DNA of 64,000 nucleotides from NCBI GenBank assembly GCA_947480015.1, contig CANKBS010000008.1, forward strand, positions 1 to 64,000. The letters are read 5' to 3'. This document shows positions 1-9,690 of this stretch, piece by piece. The stretch comes from Sphingobacteriaceae bacterium. Its GTDB lineage: Bacteria; Bacteroidota; Bacteroidia; B-17B0; Aurantibacillaceae. Below the pieces are notes generated by a model. It was given only the letters and a program-made list of their open reading frames with translations, did no database searches and was not told where the DNA came from. Positions within the stretch are counted from its first letter, which is position 1; every line of letters starts with the position of its first letter. The translations under genes and the position numbers were made by a program.

Positions 1-1334
1 CAGTAAGTATTAGCGGTAATGGTTTTATTTGTTCAGGTGATACAACGATTCTAACAGTTGCAGGTGCAAACACCTATAGTTGGAGTAATGCCGCAACAAG
101 CACTACCATTGGTGTGAGTCCGGCTAGCAACGTAAGTTATTCGGTTGTTGGAACAACTACAAACGGCTGTTCAACAAATAGCGTAAAAACGGTAACCGTA
201 AATGCACGACCAACACTTAGTTTAACTGGCAACACGGCTATTTGCGCAGGCGACAGTCAAACGTTAACCATTAACGGAGCGAACTCATACACTTGGATTA
301 CCGGATCAAATACAACCAGCATTGTGGTAACGCCAAGTATGACTGTAGGTAATTACACATTTAGTGTGATTGGTAGTTCTTCGGTAGGTTGTACAACATC
401 AAAAGTAGATTCAATTTTAGTCAATGCAGTTCCAAACTTAACAATTGCCGGTGGTAATTATGTGTGTAATGGAAGTACATTAACATTAAACGCTTCCGGA
501 GCCTCTACCTATAGTTGGAATACCGGTTCAACAAGTACTAGTATTGCGGTGACGCCTTCGGTTAATGCCTCTTACTCTGTTGTAGGCACTAGCACGGCAG
601 GTTGTAACAGCTCAGCTGTAAACAACGTAACGGTGGTTGCTTTCCCGGTATTATCTATTACCGGTAACACGGTAATGTGTTCTGGTGATTCGTTAAGCCT
701 TGTTGCAAATGGTGCAAATACATACACTTGGAGCACAGGAGCAACAAATAGCCTTGTGGTTGTAAAACCAGGCGTTAGCACCTCATACACTTTAGTAGGT
801 GAAATTGGTGTTGGATGTTCAGACACCGCTCAAGTAAATATAACGGTAAACGCATTGCCAAGTTTAAGTTTAACGGTAAGTTCAAAAACCATTTGTTTAG
901 GTGAAAACACAAGCATACTGATAAATGGCGCAAACACGTATACCTGGAGCACAGCGGCAACCGCTACAAGCATATCGGTGAGTCCGACGATTACAACAAC
1001 ATACAGTGTTATAGGTGTTGATGTAAATATGTGTGTGAGTAAAGACAGTGTTGTGATGGTCGTTTCAAAATGCGATGCGATTAGTGAAGCAGCACTAATT
1101 ACTAATTTAACCAAGGTTTATCCAAATCCAAACCATGGGTCGTTTGTAATTGAGATGCCTGAAACAACAAATGCCGAAATTCACATCAGTAATATGTTGG
1201 GACAGAAAATACTTAGCACCAAAGCAAAATCAATAAATACAATTGACTTGCTCGGGTTTGATAATGGTATTTATTTTATTCACGTTACTCAAAACAATAC
1301 CATCGTTTATAGAAATTCAATTATTAAAAAATAA
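1..1334 (+). CDS. T9SS-secreted Ig-like repeat protein (5'-partial)
   Basis: The reading frame is open from base 3 and continues off the left edge, so this is the C-terminal part of a larger surface or secreted protein. The visible 443 residues hold five Ig/PKD-like repeats of 70-74 residues, each with a Cys-x-Gly-Asp-type turn near its start, a central Gly-Ala-Asn-Thr-Tyr-x-Trp motif and a Gly-Cys near the end. About 80 C-terminal residues form a type A sorting domain: a VYPNPN motif, a middle segment LGQKIL and a final GIYFIHV strand. Known members of this family cross the outer membrane by the type IX system and lose the sorting domain. A strong hairpin terminator follows. An adhesin-like or structural role is inferred; no enzymatic domain is visible in this part. 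Confidence 0.88.
   Translation, partial: VSISGNGFICSGDTTILTVAGANTYSWSNAATSTTIGVSPASNVSYSVVGTTTNGCSTNSVKTVTVNARPTLSLTGNTAICAGDSQTLTINGANSYTWITGSNTTSIVVTPSMTVGNYTFSVIGSSSVGCTTSKVDSILVNAVPNLTIAGGNYVCNGSTLTLNASGASTYSWNTGSTSTSIAVTPSVNASYSVVGTSTAGCNSSAVNNVTVVAFPVLSITGNTVMCSGDSLSLVANGANTYTWSTGATNSLVVVKPGVSTSYTLVGEIGVGCSDTAQVNITVNALPSLSLTVSSKTICLGENTSILINGANTYTWSTAATATSISVSPTITTTYSVIGVDVNMCVSKDSVVMVVSKCDAISEAALITNLTKVYPNPNHGSFVIEMPETTNAEIHISNMLGQKILSTKAKSINTIDLLGFDNGIYFIHVTQNNTIVYRNSIIKK
3..1070 (+). repeat. Five in-frame Ig-like coding repeats of about 215 bp
   Basis: Units lie at about 3-212, 213-434, 435-647, 648-860 and 861-1070 and encode 70-74 residues each. They are diverged at DNA level but share the pattern I/L-T-G-N, Cys, Gly-Asp/Asn, GANTYxWS, a TSI-V-P stretch, YSVVG and Gly-Cys. 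The first unit begins before the window. Confidence 0.8.
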
Positions 1335-1357
1335 TCACTTAAGTAAAATTAATTCTC

Positions 1358-1393
1358 AGCACCCCCCCCAAATCAACTTGGAGGGGGTGCTTT
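1358..1393 (+). terminator. Rho-independent terminator after the repeat protein
   Basis: AGCACCCCC (1358-1366) pairs perfectly with GGGGGTGCT (1383-1391) around a 16-nt loop, followed by a short T run. It lies 24 bases after the stop codon. Confidence 0.75.
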
Positions 1394-1496
1394 GTAATAT
1401 ACATTGGCTAGTTTGAGTTAAAACTAAATGGGTCTAGTTAGTCGCCGCGCAAAAACCTGAAGTCGTTATTAACACATATTTTTTAATGAAAAACAT

Positions 1497-1673
1497 GTGT
1501 TTTGGTTTCCAAATGCAAGCGTTTTAGAAGATAGGCTAAACGATGAGGTATACCGCATACAGTTAAAAAACACCTTGAATACTAAGTATTATGGGCTTTT
1601 GTTTTGCTTTGATAGCTACTGGTGGAGAAATAGGATTATCTCCGTTGATCCCAACTTCCTGACTGATTCGTAA
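1497..1673 (+). CDS. Small hypothetical protein, 58 aa (possible gene remnant)
   Basis: A 58-codon frame from a GTG at 1497 to TAA at 1673 encodes a Trp/Tyr/Phe-rich basic-acidic peptide with segments FWFPNAS, EDRLNDEVYR and FDSYWWRNR. The frame is open only to about 1473 upstream and has no ATG. A hairpin terminator begins 10 bases after the stop, which is the main reason to list it. I do not recognise the family; it could be the 3' remnant of a larger gene. Confidence 0.3.
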   Translation: MFWFPNASVLEDRLNDEVYRIQLKNTLNTKYYGLLFCFDSYWWRNRIISVDPNFLTDS

Positions 1674-1682
1674 TGCAAAAAC

Positions 1683-1709
1683 AAAACGCTAAGGCGTTTT
1701 ACTTTTTTT
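1683..1709 (+). terminator. Hairpin with T tract
   Basis: AAAACGC (1683-1689) pairs with GCGTTTT (1694-1700) with a 4-nt loop, then a T-rich run at 1703-1709. It would end a plus-strand transcript coming through the small frame ending at 1673. Confidence 0.55.
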
Positions 1710-1760
1710 GTTTGTCCAACCACGCCAGTGAGCAAGCTCCCTGTGTGTTTAATCAAACAA

Positions 1761-1793
1761 AAAAAGGGTTTGAGCAAAGCTCAAACCCTTTTT
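1761..1793 (-). terminator. Terminator of the tRNA-Ser transcript
   Basis: A perfect 15-bp stem, 1761-1775 with 1779-1793, and a 3-nt loop. Read on the minus strand it lies 12 bases past the tRNA 3' end and runs into a T stretch. It is symmetric enough to act in both directions. Confidence 0.8.
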
Positions 1794-1804
1794 GCATTTT
1801 TCAG

Positions 1805-1889
1805 CGGAGAAATAGGGATTCGAACCCCAGGTACCTTACGGTACAACAGTTTTCAAGACTGCCGCAATCGACCACTCTGCCATTTCTCC
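1805..1889 (-). tRNA. tRNA-Ser (anticodon TGA)
   Basis: Read on the minus strand, the 7-bp acceptor stem GGAGAAA/TTTCTCC, a D-arm, an anticodon stem around CTTGAAA (anticodon TGA), a long variable arm with a GTACC/GGTAC stem, and the T-arm GGTTCGAATCC are all present, with discriminator G. The long variable arm fits a class II serine tRNA. The 3' CCA is not encoded. A terminator follows directly. Confidence 0.95.
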
Positions 1890-1962
1890 AGAGATGGCAA
1901 AAGTAGTATTTTTTTTAATTTCAACAAGCGTATTTTCGTTTTTTTTTTCTAAATTTATACGA

Positions 1963-3474
1963 ATGCTTTTAACTTCTTTCCGAAATAAGCGCAAAGCCCT
2001 GATATTACTGCTTTTCATGCTAAGTGGTTCGCTTACCAGTGTTGGACAAATTTCAGCTTATTTTAATACGGCCCTCTTTAATACCCCTCAAAACAAGCCT
2101 TTTTTAGAGACTTATTTCACCATCGTGGGGTCTTCCCTAGCCGCAAAAGAAAAAAACGGCCAACTGCAAAATTCGGTCACTATCGTTTTTGAATTGTATA
2201 AAGACACCACTCTCTTTAAAACAAACCGATACAATTTATTAGGGCCAAGTTTTACATCCTCTGCCACAGCCGCTTCATTTATCGACCAACAACGTTATAC
2301 CATTCCCAATGGCACGTATACCTTGCGTATGAGCATCACTGATAATTACGATGCCACTAAAAAACCCTTACGCGTTGAAAAACAAATTCAAATAAACTTT
2401 TCTTCCATTCAATTACAAGCCTCTTCCATTCAACCGCTTGAGTCCTACAAAAAAAGTGAATCACCCGGACCCTTAAGTAAAAGCGGTTTTGAACTTATAC
2501 CTTATAACGTTAATTACTATCCGGAGACCTCTAAAGAACTGGCCTTTTATTTTGAAACTTATAATTCAAATCTGGCAGTTGGAGACCATAAAGCCTTTGT
2601 TTACAGCTATTACCTTGAGTTAAGCGATAACCACAACAAACTTAATAGTTACGGCGCTTTTAAAAAACAAATGGCTGCTGCCGCCAATCCTCTTCTCGCA
2701 AAAATTGATATCAGTAAATTAGGTACCGGAAATTATAATTTGGTTATTGAAGTGCGCGATGAAACCAATACCCTTCGTCTTCAGGAAAAATATTATTTTC
2801 AACGACTGAACCGAAATTTGGATATCGTGGTATTACAAAAAAGCAGCGAAAAAATAGATGAGTCGAGGTATTTTGGTAATTGTAATAATATAGATACCCT
2901 ACGGATGTTTGTGGAGTGTTTATGGCCCATAGCCGATGGACTCGACAAAGATCGCATCATCAATCAATCGCTGCAAAAAAACGGAGATCAAATGAAACGT
3001 TTTGTGGTTGATTTCTGGACACGCAGAGCTGCCGATACTGCTAATCCCCTGAAACTTTGGTCCAACTATTATAAAAATGTTCAAACTGTTATGGCCTTGT
3101 TTAAATGCGGTAAACAAAAAGGTTATTATTCCGATCGTGGTCGTGTGTACCTGCAATATGGCGCTCCCAGTCAACGTTCGATGCAGCCAAACGAACCCAA
3201 TGCTTATCCATACGAGATCTGGCAATATTACCGGACCACCGATGCAAGTACGGGTGCATTTTTTAGCAATCGTAAATTTGTATTCGTAAATAAAATGTTG
3301 GGCGACGAGTGTTATATGCTTATTCATAGCGATATGCGTGGCGAACTCAATAATCCGCGCTGGCAGTTTGAATTAACCCGACGCAACAACGACGGCCTGT
3401 CTAATCCAGATAACAATACCCCAACAGGTACCGAAAACAATCAATTTAATGACATTTATAGTAACCCGCGTTAA
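1963..3474 (+). CDS. GWxTD domain-containing exported protein
   Basis: The likely start is the ATG at 1963, giving 503 residues with a basic N-terminus and a hydrophobic signal segment ending in SVGQ. An upstream in-frame ATG at 1894 would put 23 unusual Phe/Ser-rich residues in front and nearly reach the tRNA gene, so it is not preferred. The C-terminal third matches the GWxTD family: the name-giving motif is seen as the degenerate GYYSD at about residues 387-391, followed by RGRVYLQYGAP and YEIWQYY. Family function is not established; members are exported proteins of Bacteroidota and related phyla. The GT2 gene starts 3 bases after the stop, so the two are probably co-transcribed. Confidence 0.8.
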   Translation: MLLTSFRNKRKALILLLFMLSGSLTSVGQISAYFNTALFNTPQNKPFLETYFTIVGSSLAAKEKNGQLQNSVTIVFELYKDTTLFKTNRYNLLGPSFTSSATAASFIDQQRYTIPNGTYTLRMSITDNYDATKKPLRVEKQIQINFSSIQLQASSIQPLESYKKSESPGPLSKSGFELIPYNVNYYPETSKELAFYFETYNSNLAVGDHKAFVYSYYLELSDNHNKLNSYGAFKKQMAAAANPLLAKIDISKLGTGNYNLVIEVRDETNTLRLQEKYYFQRLNRNLDIVVLQKSSEKIDESRYFGNCNNIDTLRMFVECLWPIADGLDKDRIINQSLQKNGDQMKRFVVDFWTRRAADTANPLKLWSNYYKNVQTVMALFKCGKQKGYYSDRGRVYLQYGAPSQRSMQPNEPNAYPYEIWQYYRTTDASTGAFFSNRKFVFVNKMLGDECYMLIHSDMRGELNNPRWQFELTRRNNDGLSNPDNNTPTGTENNQFNDIYSNPR

Positions 3475-3477
3475 ATT

Positions 3478-4518
3478 ATGACGGAAGCAAGTGTAGCGGT
3501 AGTGATCTTAAATTTTAACGGACTTTATTTTTTAGAGAAATTCCTTCCGAGTATCATTCAACATTCGGCGCCCCACCCGGTAATAGTGGCCGATAATGGC
3601 AGCAGCGATGAATCCATTCAGTTTGTAAAAACAAATTTCCCTGCAGTAAATATTATCACTAATGCTGGTAATTACGGCTATGCACAGGGTTATAATTTAG
3701 CCCTCGAAAAAGTTAAAGCCGATTATTTTGTGTTATTGAACAGCGATGTGGAAGTGACGGCAAACTGGATTGCTCCCATTATTAAACTCATGGAGGCTGA
3801 TAAAAACATTGCCGCCTGTCAACCAAAAATATTAGATTTTAAAACTCGTCAGCTTTTCGAATACGCAGGCGCCTCCGGAGGTTTTATCGACAAACTGGGA
3901 TATCCTTTTTGTCGTGGACGTTTATTTAATGCCATTGAGGAAGATAAAGGACAGTACAACAATGCCTGTGAAGTTTTCTGGGCAACCGGTGCCAGCTTGT
4001 TTGTTAGAGCAGATGCCTTTCATAAAGTAGGTGGTTTTGATAAGGATTATTTTGCGCACATGGAAGAGATTGATCTTTGCTGGCGCTTAAAGAATTTTGG
4101 TTATCAAATTTATGTCGAACCTGCTTCTGTCATTTACCACATTGGTGGCGGCACCCTCAACAAACTTTCTAAAAGAAAAACATTTTTAAATTTTCGTAAT
4201 AACCTTACCACCTTCACGAAAAATCATCCATCCAAAAAACTTTTTCTGAAAGTACTTTGCCGAATGATTTTGGATGGAGTAGCTGCAATTAAATTTCTAT
4301 TCGACGGACAACCCAAACATTTTTTTGCTGTGATTCGTGCGCATTTTAGTTTTTACGCCTGGTTACCAAAAATTATGCGTGAACGTAAACGTTTAAAAAA
4401 CAGCCCTGGCTTTAAATACCACTACTCCGGCATCTACAAAGGAAGTATCGTGGTTGAACACTTCCTCAAACATAAAAAAAGTTTTAACGATTTACACAAG
4501 GGCTTTTTTTCGGAATAG
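3478..4518 (+). CDS. Family 2 glycosyltransferase
   Basis: A 346-residue GT-A fold enzyme. The N-terminus shows the nucleotide-sugar fold: AVVILNFNG, then ADNGSSD, and LLNSDVEV as the DxD-like metal/sugar site at about residue 90. The motif FFAHMEEIDLCWR lies at about residues 195-205, typical of rhamnosyltransferase-like GT2 proteins that extend cell-surface polysaccharides. There is no membrane span, so it is probably cytoplasmic or peripheral. It sits 3 bases behind the GWxTD gene, and its last 27 bases overlap the convergent symporter gene. Donor and acceptor cannot be told from sequence. Confidence 0.88.
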   Translation: MTEASVAVVILNFNGLYFLEKFLPSIIQHSAPHPVIVADNGSSDESIQFVKTNFPAVNIITNAGNYGYAQGYNLALEKVKADYFVLLNSDVEVTANWIAPIIKLMEADKNIAACQPKILDFKTRQLFEYAGASGGFIDKLGYPFCRGRLFNAIEEDKGQYNNACEVFWATGASLFVRADAFHKVGGFDKDYFAHMEEIDLCWRLKNFGYQIYVEPASVIYHIGGGTLNKLSKRKTFLNFRNNLTTFTKNHPSKKLFLKVLCRMILDGVAAIKFLFDGQPKHFFAVIRAHFSFYAWLPKIMRERKRLKNSPGFKYHYSGIYKGSIVVEHFLKHKKSFNDLHKGFFSE

Positions 4519-5979
4519 CCATAAACAAACAAAGGTAATCACCCCGTTCACTAAAATTAATTCGTTACCAATCTGATATGAATCAGGATGCGCTAAAGTA
4601 AATTCTTTTAATACATAACACATTACAGGGCCCATCACACATGCTACCGGCACCATGGCATCTTTGAAGTTCAACTTCGTGAACAGGCCCGCTGTAAACA
4701 GCGCCAGTAGTGGTCCGTAAGTATAACCCGCGAGCATTAAAATAGTGGTAATAATAGCCTGACGGTTCATGAGATCAAACACAATAATGATAAGCCAGAG
4801 TAAAAAAGCAAATCCAATGTGTATAGCCGTTCGGTATTTTTGTTTAGTTTGAACGGATAATTTTTCATTATTATCAAGTTCTAAAATGTCGATGTAAGCC
4901 GAGGTGGTTAAAGTGGTGAGTACACTGTCGGCACTGCTGAAGGTGGCGGCCGTTAATCCGATTATAAAAACCAGTCCCGCAAAAACACCTAAATGATTTA
5001 AAGCCAAACTCGGGAAAACTTTGTCGGTGATGATCTTTCCTGTACTAGCATCTGTTGGTAAAGGAATATGCGAATAATCGTAATACTGATAGATTAAAGC
5101 CCCTAATGAGAGGAAGAAAAAAGTCACTACCACCATCACAATGCTGAACCAAAACATGTTCTTTTGTGCTTCCTTCAAGGATTTGCAACTCAGGTTCTTT
5201 TGCATCATGTTTTGATCGAGACCGGTCATGGTAATCGAAATGAATATGCCGCCAATAAATTCCTTAAAAAAGAAATTGGTTTTATTGATATTAAAAAAGA
5301 AAGTCTCTGAATAATCAGACCGATAAATATTAGCTACCGCAGTACCAAAAGAAATATCCATTTTAGAAATGATGGCCACAATAGACAAGACCACACCTAA
5401 CACTAAAAACAAAGATTGAAAGGTATCAGTAAATACAAGGGTTCTGATGCCACCACGATAGGTATATAAAAGCATGAGGATCAGTATCACTGAAACGCTC
5501 ATGGCAAAAGGAATTTTTACATTCGGAAACTGATCAAACACAAAAAACTGAATCACTGAGGCAGCCAGGAACAGGCGTCCGGCTGCGCCCAACAAACGTG
5601 AGACAATAAAAAATACCGAACCGGTTTTCTGACTCACCTTCCCAAACCGTTTTAAAAGATATTCGTAAACCGAAGTGAGATTCATTTTATAATATATGGG
5701 CATGAGCACATGCGAGATGATAAAATAGCCCACAAAATAGCCCATCACCAATTGCAGGTATGAAAAATGGGCCGTACCAACAGTACCGGGCACTGAAATA
5801 AAAGTCACCCCGCTGAGCGAATCACCGATCATACCAAAAGCCACCAAATACCAAGGCGATTGTTTATCCCCTAAAAAATAGCTGCCGGCCGTGCTGTTAC
5901 GGGACGTGTACCAACCTATTCCTAAAAGAAACAAGAAATAAACAGCAATAAAACTTATGATTAAAACAGGTGAGATCAT
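4492..5979 (-). CDS. Sodium:solute symporter (SSS family)
   Basis: A 495-residue integral membrane protein of the SSS (SLC5-like) family, with about 13 hydrophobic segments. The N-terminus YFLLFLLGIGWYTSR-like stretch, the GDSLSGVTFISVPG segment and the LGAAGRLFLAASVIQF segment match the sodium-site core helices of the family. ATG at 5979 is the natural start and gives a normal family length. The substrate (sugar, amino acid, sialic acid or other) cannot be inferred. It is monocistronic and convergent with the GT2 gene, overlapping its 3' end by 27 bp. Confidence 0.88.
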   Translation of the reverse strand: MISPVLIISFIAVYFLFLLGIGWYTSRNSTAGSYFLGDKQSPWYLVAFGMIGDSLSGVTFISVPGTVGTAHFSYLQLVMGYFVGYFIISHVLMPIYYKMNLTSVYEYLLKRFGKVSQKTGSVFFIVSRLLGAAGRLFLAASVIQFFVFDQFPNVKIPFAMSVSVILILMLLYTYRGGIRTLVFTDTFQSLFLVLGVVLSIVAIISKMDISFGTAVANIYRSDYSETFFFNINKTNFFFKEFIGGIFISITMTGLDQNMMQKNLSCKSLKEAQKNMFWFSIVMVVVTFFFLSLGALIYQYYDYSHIPLPTDASTGKIITDKVFPSLALNHLGVFAGLVFIIGLTAATFSSADSVLTTLTTSAYIDILELDNNEKLSVQTKQKYRTAIHIGFAFLLWLIIIVFDLMNRQAIITTILMLAGYTYGPLLALFTAGLFTKLNFKDAMVPVACVMGPVMCYVLKEFTLAHPDSYQIGNELILVNGVITFVCLWLFRKKALV

Positions 5980-6304
5980 CTTTGCAAAGAATTAATTTTT
6001 TAGGCTAAAATTAAAGTCATTTATGAAATAGTTCTGCACAATTATGGGGTGGATAAAAACCCCCAGTAATTTTTCACGCAGATTTCGCCGATTACACAAA
6101 TAGTAAAAAGAATAAGAACGCCTGCAGCGAAATTTCGCAGATCTTTGAGCTTATTAAGCTTAAATTTTCAACATTATCTGCGGAATTTTAAAACATAATT
6201 TTAGCACACCGTTCTTTGTTATCTGCGGAATCTGGGTTACCCTTTAGGATACCCACGTTCAATTTGATTTTACAATCCCAGCCCTATTCCCTATCTTTAC
6301 CATC
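5980..6304. other. Gene-free divergent region with short repeats
   Basis: This 325-bp stretch separates the symporter from recR. It contains CGCAGATTTCGC near 6079 and a matching inverted GCGAAATTTCGCAGAT near 6127, and two direct copies of ATCTGCGGAAT at 6176-6186 and 6221-6231. These look like relics of a dispersed intergenic repeat; a related sequence occurs at about 35398-35425. No coding frame is convincing. Confidence 0.5.
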
Positions 6305-6922
6305 TTGGAATTTAGCTCTAAAATAATTGAACAGGCCGTTGATGCCTTTGCCCAACTACCCGGTGTGGGAAAAAAAACCGCCCTACGTTTTGTATTGCAT
6401 GTAATTAAACAGGATAAATACCAATCCGAAAACCTGAGTTCAATTATAAATCAATTAAAAACCGACCTGAAATATTGCGTTAAATGCCATAACATTTCCG
6501 AACAGGATATCTGCGAAATCTGCTCCAATGCCGGTCGCGACGAAACAACGGTATGTGTGGTGCAGGATTACCGCGACGTGATGGCCATCGAAAACACAGG
6601 CTTATACAAGGGGCATTACCATGTTTTAGGCGGACTCATTTCTCCGCTCGAAGGCATCACCCCATCTAATCTGAACATTGAAACATTGGTAAATAAAATT
6701 AGCACCAATGCGGTGACTGAAATTATATTAGCCCTCAATGCAACCATGGAAGGCGAGACCACCTCCTTTTATATCTTCCGAAAAATTGCTCCTTACCATA
6801 TTAAATTAAGCACCATAGCCCGTGGTATTGCTGTGGGCGATGAGTTGGAATATGCTGATGAAGTGACGCTCGGACGTTCTTTAACCAACCGTATTCCGTT
6901 CGATTCTCTCCTTAAAAAGTAG
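6305..6922 (+). CDS. recR: Recombination protein RecR
   Basis: A 205-residue protein of normal RecR length. It has the helix-hairpin-helix LPGVGKKTALRFVLH (about residues 18-32), a four-Cys zinc finger CVKC...CEIC at about residues 57-71, and a Toprim domain with VVQDYRDVMAIE and LGGLISPLEGI. RecR acts with RecF/RecO in loading RecA at single-strand gaps. The start is a TTG at 6305, since the family N-terminus (hydrophobic-SSK-Ile-Ile-Glu-x-Ala) begins there and no ATG is available. A TATCTTTA box at 6292-6299 lies only 5 bases upstream, so the mRNA may have almost no leader. Confidence 0.95.
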   Translation: MEFSSKIIEQAVDAFAQLPGVGKKTALRFVLHVIKQDKYQSENLSSIINQLKTDLKYCVKCHNISEQDICEICSNAGRDETTVCVVQDYRDVMAIENTGLYKGHYHVLGGLISPLEGITPSNLNIETLVNKISTNAVTEIILALNATMEGETTSFYIFRKIAPYHIKLSTIARGIAVGDELEYADEVTLGRSLTNRIPFDSLLKK

Positions 6923-6997
6923 GACAATTTGAAGCAGGCTTTTTAACTGCTAAATAGTCACAAAACCAACAATTATCAGGTCATTTCGGCATAATTG

Positions 6998-7013
6998 GGC
7001 TTAATTTTAAGCC
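6998..7013. promoter_or_regulatory. Palindrome upstream of clpB (possible operator)
   Basis: GGCTTAATTTTAAGCC is a perfect inverted repeat with 7-bp arms and a 2-bp centre, directly followed by a TAAATTT box at 7014-7020. It lies 61 bases before the clpB start. It does not match the CIRCE element. Operator function is inferred from position and symmetry only. Confidence 0.35.
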
Positions 7014-7074
7014 TAAATTTCAGTGTTCTTGAATTGGAACAAAATGTGTTTCCCTCACCTTAAATGATAGTACC

Positions 7075-9690
7075 ATGAACCTAAACAATTACACCATTAA
7101 ATCGCAGGAAGCCATTCAACAGGCCGTTCAGTTAAGCACTAACAATGGTCAGCAAGCCATTGAACCTGCCCATATTTTAAAAGGCATTATTGAAGTAGAT
7201 GAAAACGTTACACCTTTCATCTTAAAAAAATTAAACATCAATCCCGCTTCCTTCTCGAAGATGGTGGATAGTGTGATCAACTCTTATCCTAAGGTAAGCG
7301 GTGGACAAGCCAATCTTTCGAATGCCGCAAACAAAGCCCTGGCAAAAGCAGCCAGTTATTTAAAAGAATATAACGACGAGTATGTGTCGATTGAACATTT
7401 ACTCTTAGGACTTTTACATTCAGGCGATAGTACCGCCAATTTAATGCGTGATGCCGGCTTAAAAGAAAAAGAAGTGAAGGCCGCCATAAATGAATTGAGA
7501 AAGGGTGAACGTGTTACCAGTCAGTCGCAGGAAGAAACTTATAACTCCCTGAATAAATTCGCCATCAATTTAAATCAACAAGCCCGTGATGGAAAAATGG
7601 ATCCGGTGATTGGGCGCGATGAAGAGATTCGCCGGGTATTGCAGATCTTATCGCGACGCACCAAAAACAATCCGATTTTAGTGGGTGAACCCGGCGTGGG
7701 TAAAACTGCCATAGCAGAGGGCTTGGCGCATCGTATCATTAACGGCGACGTTCCTGAGAATTTAAAAAGTAAACAAGTGTATTCACTTGATATGGGCTCA
7801 TTAATTGCAGGAGCTAAATACAAAGGTGAATTTGAAGAGCGTTTAAAATCGGTGGTGAAAGAAGTGATTTCGGCCGCCGGTGAAATTATTTTATTTATTG
7901 ATGAGATCCACACCCTGGTTGGTGCCGGTGGTGGTGGCGAAGGAGCCATGGATGCCGCCAACATTTTAAAACCGGCTTTGGCCCGTGGCGAATTAAGAGC
8001 CATTGGTGCAACCACTTTAAACGAGTATCAAAAGTATTTTGAAAAAGATAAAGCCCTCGAACGCCGTTTCCAAAAGGTAATGGTGGAAGAGCCAAGTGCC
8101 GAAGATGCCATTTCAATTTTACGCGGGATTAAAGAAAAGTACGAAACCCATCACCATGTGCGTATTAAAGACGAGGCTATCATTGCGGCCGTAGAACTAT
8201 CACAGCGTTATATCAACGATCGTTTTTTACCCGATAAGGCCATTGATTTAATGGATGAGGCCGCTTCTAAATTACGCATGCAGATCAATTCCATGCCCAT
8301 TGAGTTAGATGAAGTGGAACGTAAAATCATGCAACTGGAAATTGAACGCGAAGCCATTAAACGCGAAAACGCCGAAACGAAAGTAAATGAACTGAATAAA
8401 GAAATTGCCGAATTGCAGGACAAGCGCTCGGCCCTTAGAGCCCGCTGGCAGTCAGAAAAAGAAGTGATCGAAGGCGTGCAAAAAATTAAAGCGCAAATTG
8501 AAGAACTAAAACAACATGCCAACAATTTTGAAAAACAAGGCGATTACGGCAAAGTAGCCGAGATTCGTTATGGCAAAGTAAAAGAAGCCGAAACAAAACT
8601 GGCTGAACTGGAAGAAAAACTAAGTACAGCCAAAGCAAACGGTTCGCAGCTTTTAAAAGAGGAAGTAGACAGTGAAGACATTGCTTCGGTAATTAGTTCA
8701 TGGACCGGCATTCCGGTTAAGAGCATGTTGCAAAGTGAAAAAGAAAAATTATTAAGTCTTGAAGATGAATTACACAAACGTGTGGTTGGTCAGCATGAAG
8801 CCATAGAAAGCATTGCCGATGCGGTTCGCCGAAGTCGTGCCGGTTTACAGGATCCTAAACGTCCCATTGGTTCTTTTATCTTTTTAGGAACGACCGGTGT
8901 TGGTAAAACCGAACTGGCAAAGGCGCTGGCAGACTTTTTATTTAATAATGAAAACGCCATGACCCGGATTGATATGAGTGAATATCAGGAGCGTCATGCT
9001 GTGAGTCGCTTAATTGGCTCGCCTCCGGGTTATGTGGGTTATGAAGAAGGCGGACAATTAACAGAAGCCGTTCGCAGAAAACCATATTCAGTTGTGTTGT
9101 TAGATGAGATTGAAAAAGCGCATCCCGATGTCTTTAATATTTTACTGCAGGTGTTGGATGATGGGCGTTTAACCGACAACAAAGGACGTACGGTTAATTT
9201 TAAAAACACCATTATTATCATGACCAGTAACATTGGTTCACACATTATTCAGGAGAGTTTTGAAAAAATAACCGAGAAGAACAAAGAAGCAGTATTGGCT
9301 AAAACTAAACTTGAAGTGTATGACCTTTTGAAAAAAACCATTCGTCCCGAGTTTTTAAACCGTATTGATGAAGTGATCATGTTTGAACCCTTATCGCGTG
9401 AAAACGTGACTGAAATTGTTCGGATTCAGTTTGAACACATTCGTAAACAATTGGCCGACCAACAAATTGTGGTTTCAGCCACCGATGAGGCTATAGACTG
9501 GCTGGCGCAGCTGGGCTATGATCCGCAGTTTGGTGCCCGTCCAGTAAAACGTGTCATGCAAAAACAAGTGCTCAACGAATTATCCAAACAATTGTTGTCG
9601 GGAAATATTGATAAGAACAATGAGATTATTTTAGATGTTTTTGATAATAAATTTGTATTCAGAAATGAGGCCCTAGCTAAAACGGTTTAA
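7075..9690 (+). CDS. clpB: Protein disaggregase ClpB
   Basis: An 871-residue Hsp100 ATPase of the usual ClpB length. It shows a Clp N-domain pair (about 1-150), a first AAA+ domain with Walker A at residues 204-211 (GEPGVGKT) and Walker B LFIDEIH, a long heptad-rich coiled coil (about 400-530) that separates ClpB from ClpA/ClpX, and a second AAA+ domain with Walker A at 605-612 (GTTGVGKT), the pore loop GYVGYEEGG and the C-terminal D2 domain. It rescues aggregated proteins together with DnaK in the cytoplasm. The gene stands alone, with a palindrome in its upstream region. Confidence 0.97.
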   Translation: MNLNNYTIKSQEAIQQAVQLSTNNGQQAIEPAHILKGIIEVDENVTPFILKKLNINPASFSKMVDSVINSYPKVSGGQANLSNAANKALAKAASYLKEYNDEYVSIEHLLLGLLHSGDSTANLMRDAGLKEKEVKAAINELRKGERVTSQSQEETYNSLNKFAINLNQQARDGKMDPVIGRDEEIRRVLQILSRRTKNNPILVGEPGVGKTAIAEGLAHRIINGDVPENLKSKQVYSLDMGSLIAGAKYKGEFEERLKSVVKEVISAAGEIILFIDEIHTLVGAGGGGEGAMDAANILKPALARGELRAIGATTLNEYQKYFEKDKALERRFQKVMVEEPSAEDAISILRGIKEKYETHHHVRIKDEAIIAAVELSQRYINDRFLPDKAIDLMDEAASKLRMQINSMPIELDEVERKIMQLEIEREAIKRENAETKVNELNKEIAELQDKRSALRARWQSEKEVIEGVQKIKAQIEELKQHANNFEKQGDYGKVAEIRYGKVKEAETKLAELEEKLSTAKANGSQLLKEEVDSEDIASVISSWTGIPVKSMLQSEKEKLLSLEDELHKRVVGQHEAIESIADAVRRSRAGLQDPKRPIGSFIFLGTTGVGKTELAKALADFLFNNENAMTRIDMSEYQERHAVSRLIGSPPGYVGYEEGGQLTEAVRRKPYSVVLLDEIEKAHPDVFNILLQVLDDGRLTDNKGRTVNFKNTIIIMTSNIGSHIIQESFEKITEKNKEAVLAKTKLEVYDLLKKTIRPEFLNRIDEVIMFEPLSRENVTEIVRIQFEHIRKQLADQQIVVSATDEAIDWLAQLGYDPQFGARPVKRVMQKQVLNELSKQLLSGNIDKNNEIILDVFDNKFVFRNEALAKTV

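Noticed and set aside
572-1114. Minus-strand frames opposite the repeat protein
   Set aside because: They lie fully inside a strong plus-strand coding region with clear family features and have repetitive, non-conserved sequence; they are antisense shadows.
1894-1962. Longer N-terminus of the GWxTD protein from an ATG at 1894
   Set aside because: It places the signal peptide far inside the protein and starts 5 bases from the tRNA gene; the ATG at 1963 gives a clean signal peptide.
6998-7013. CIRCE element (HrcA operator) upstream of clpB
   Set aside because: The CIRCE arms TTAGCACTC/GAGTGCTAA with a 9-base gap are absent; this palindrome has 7-bp arms and a 2-base gap.
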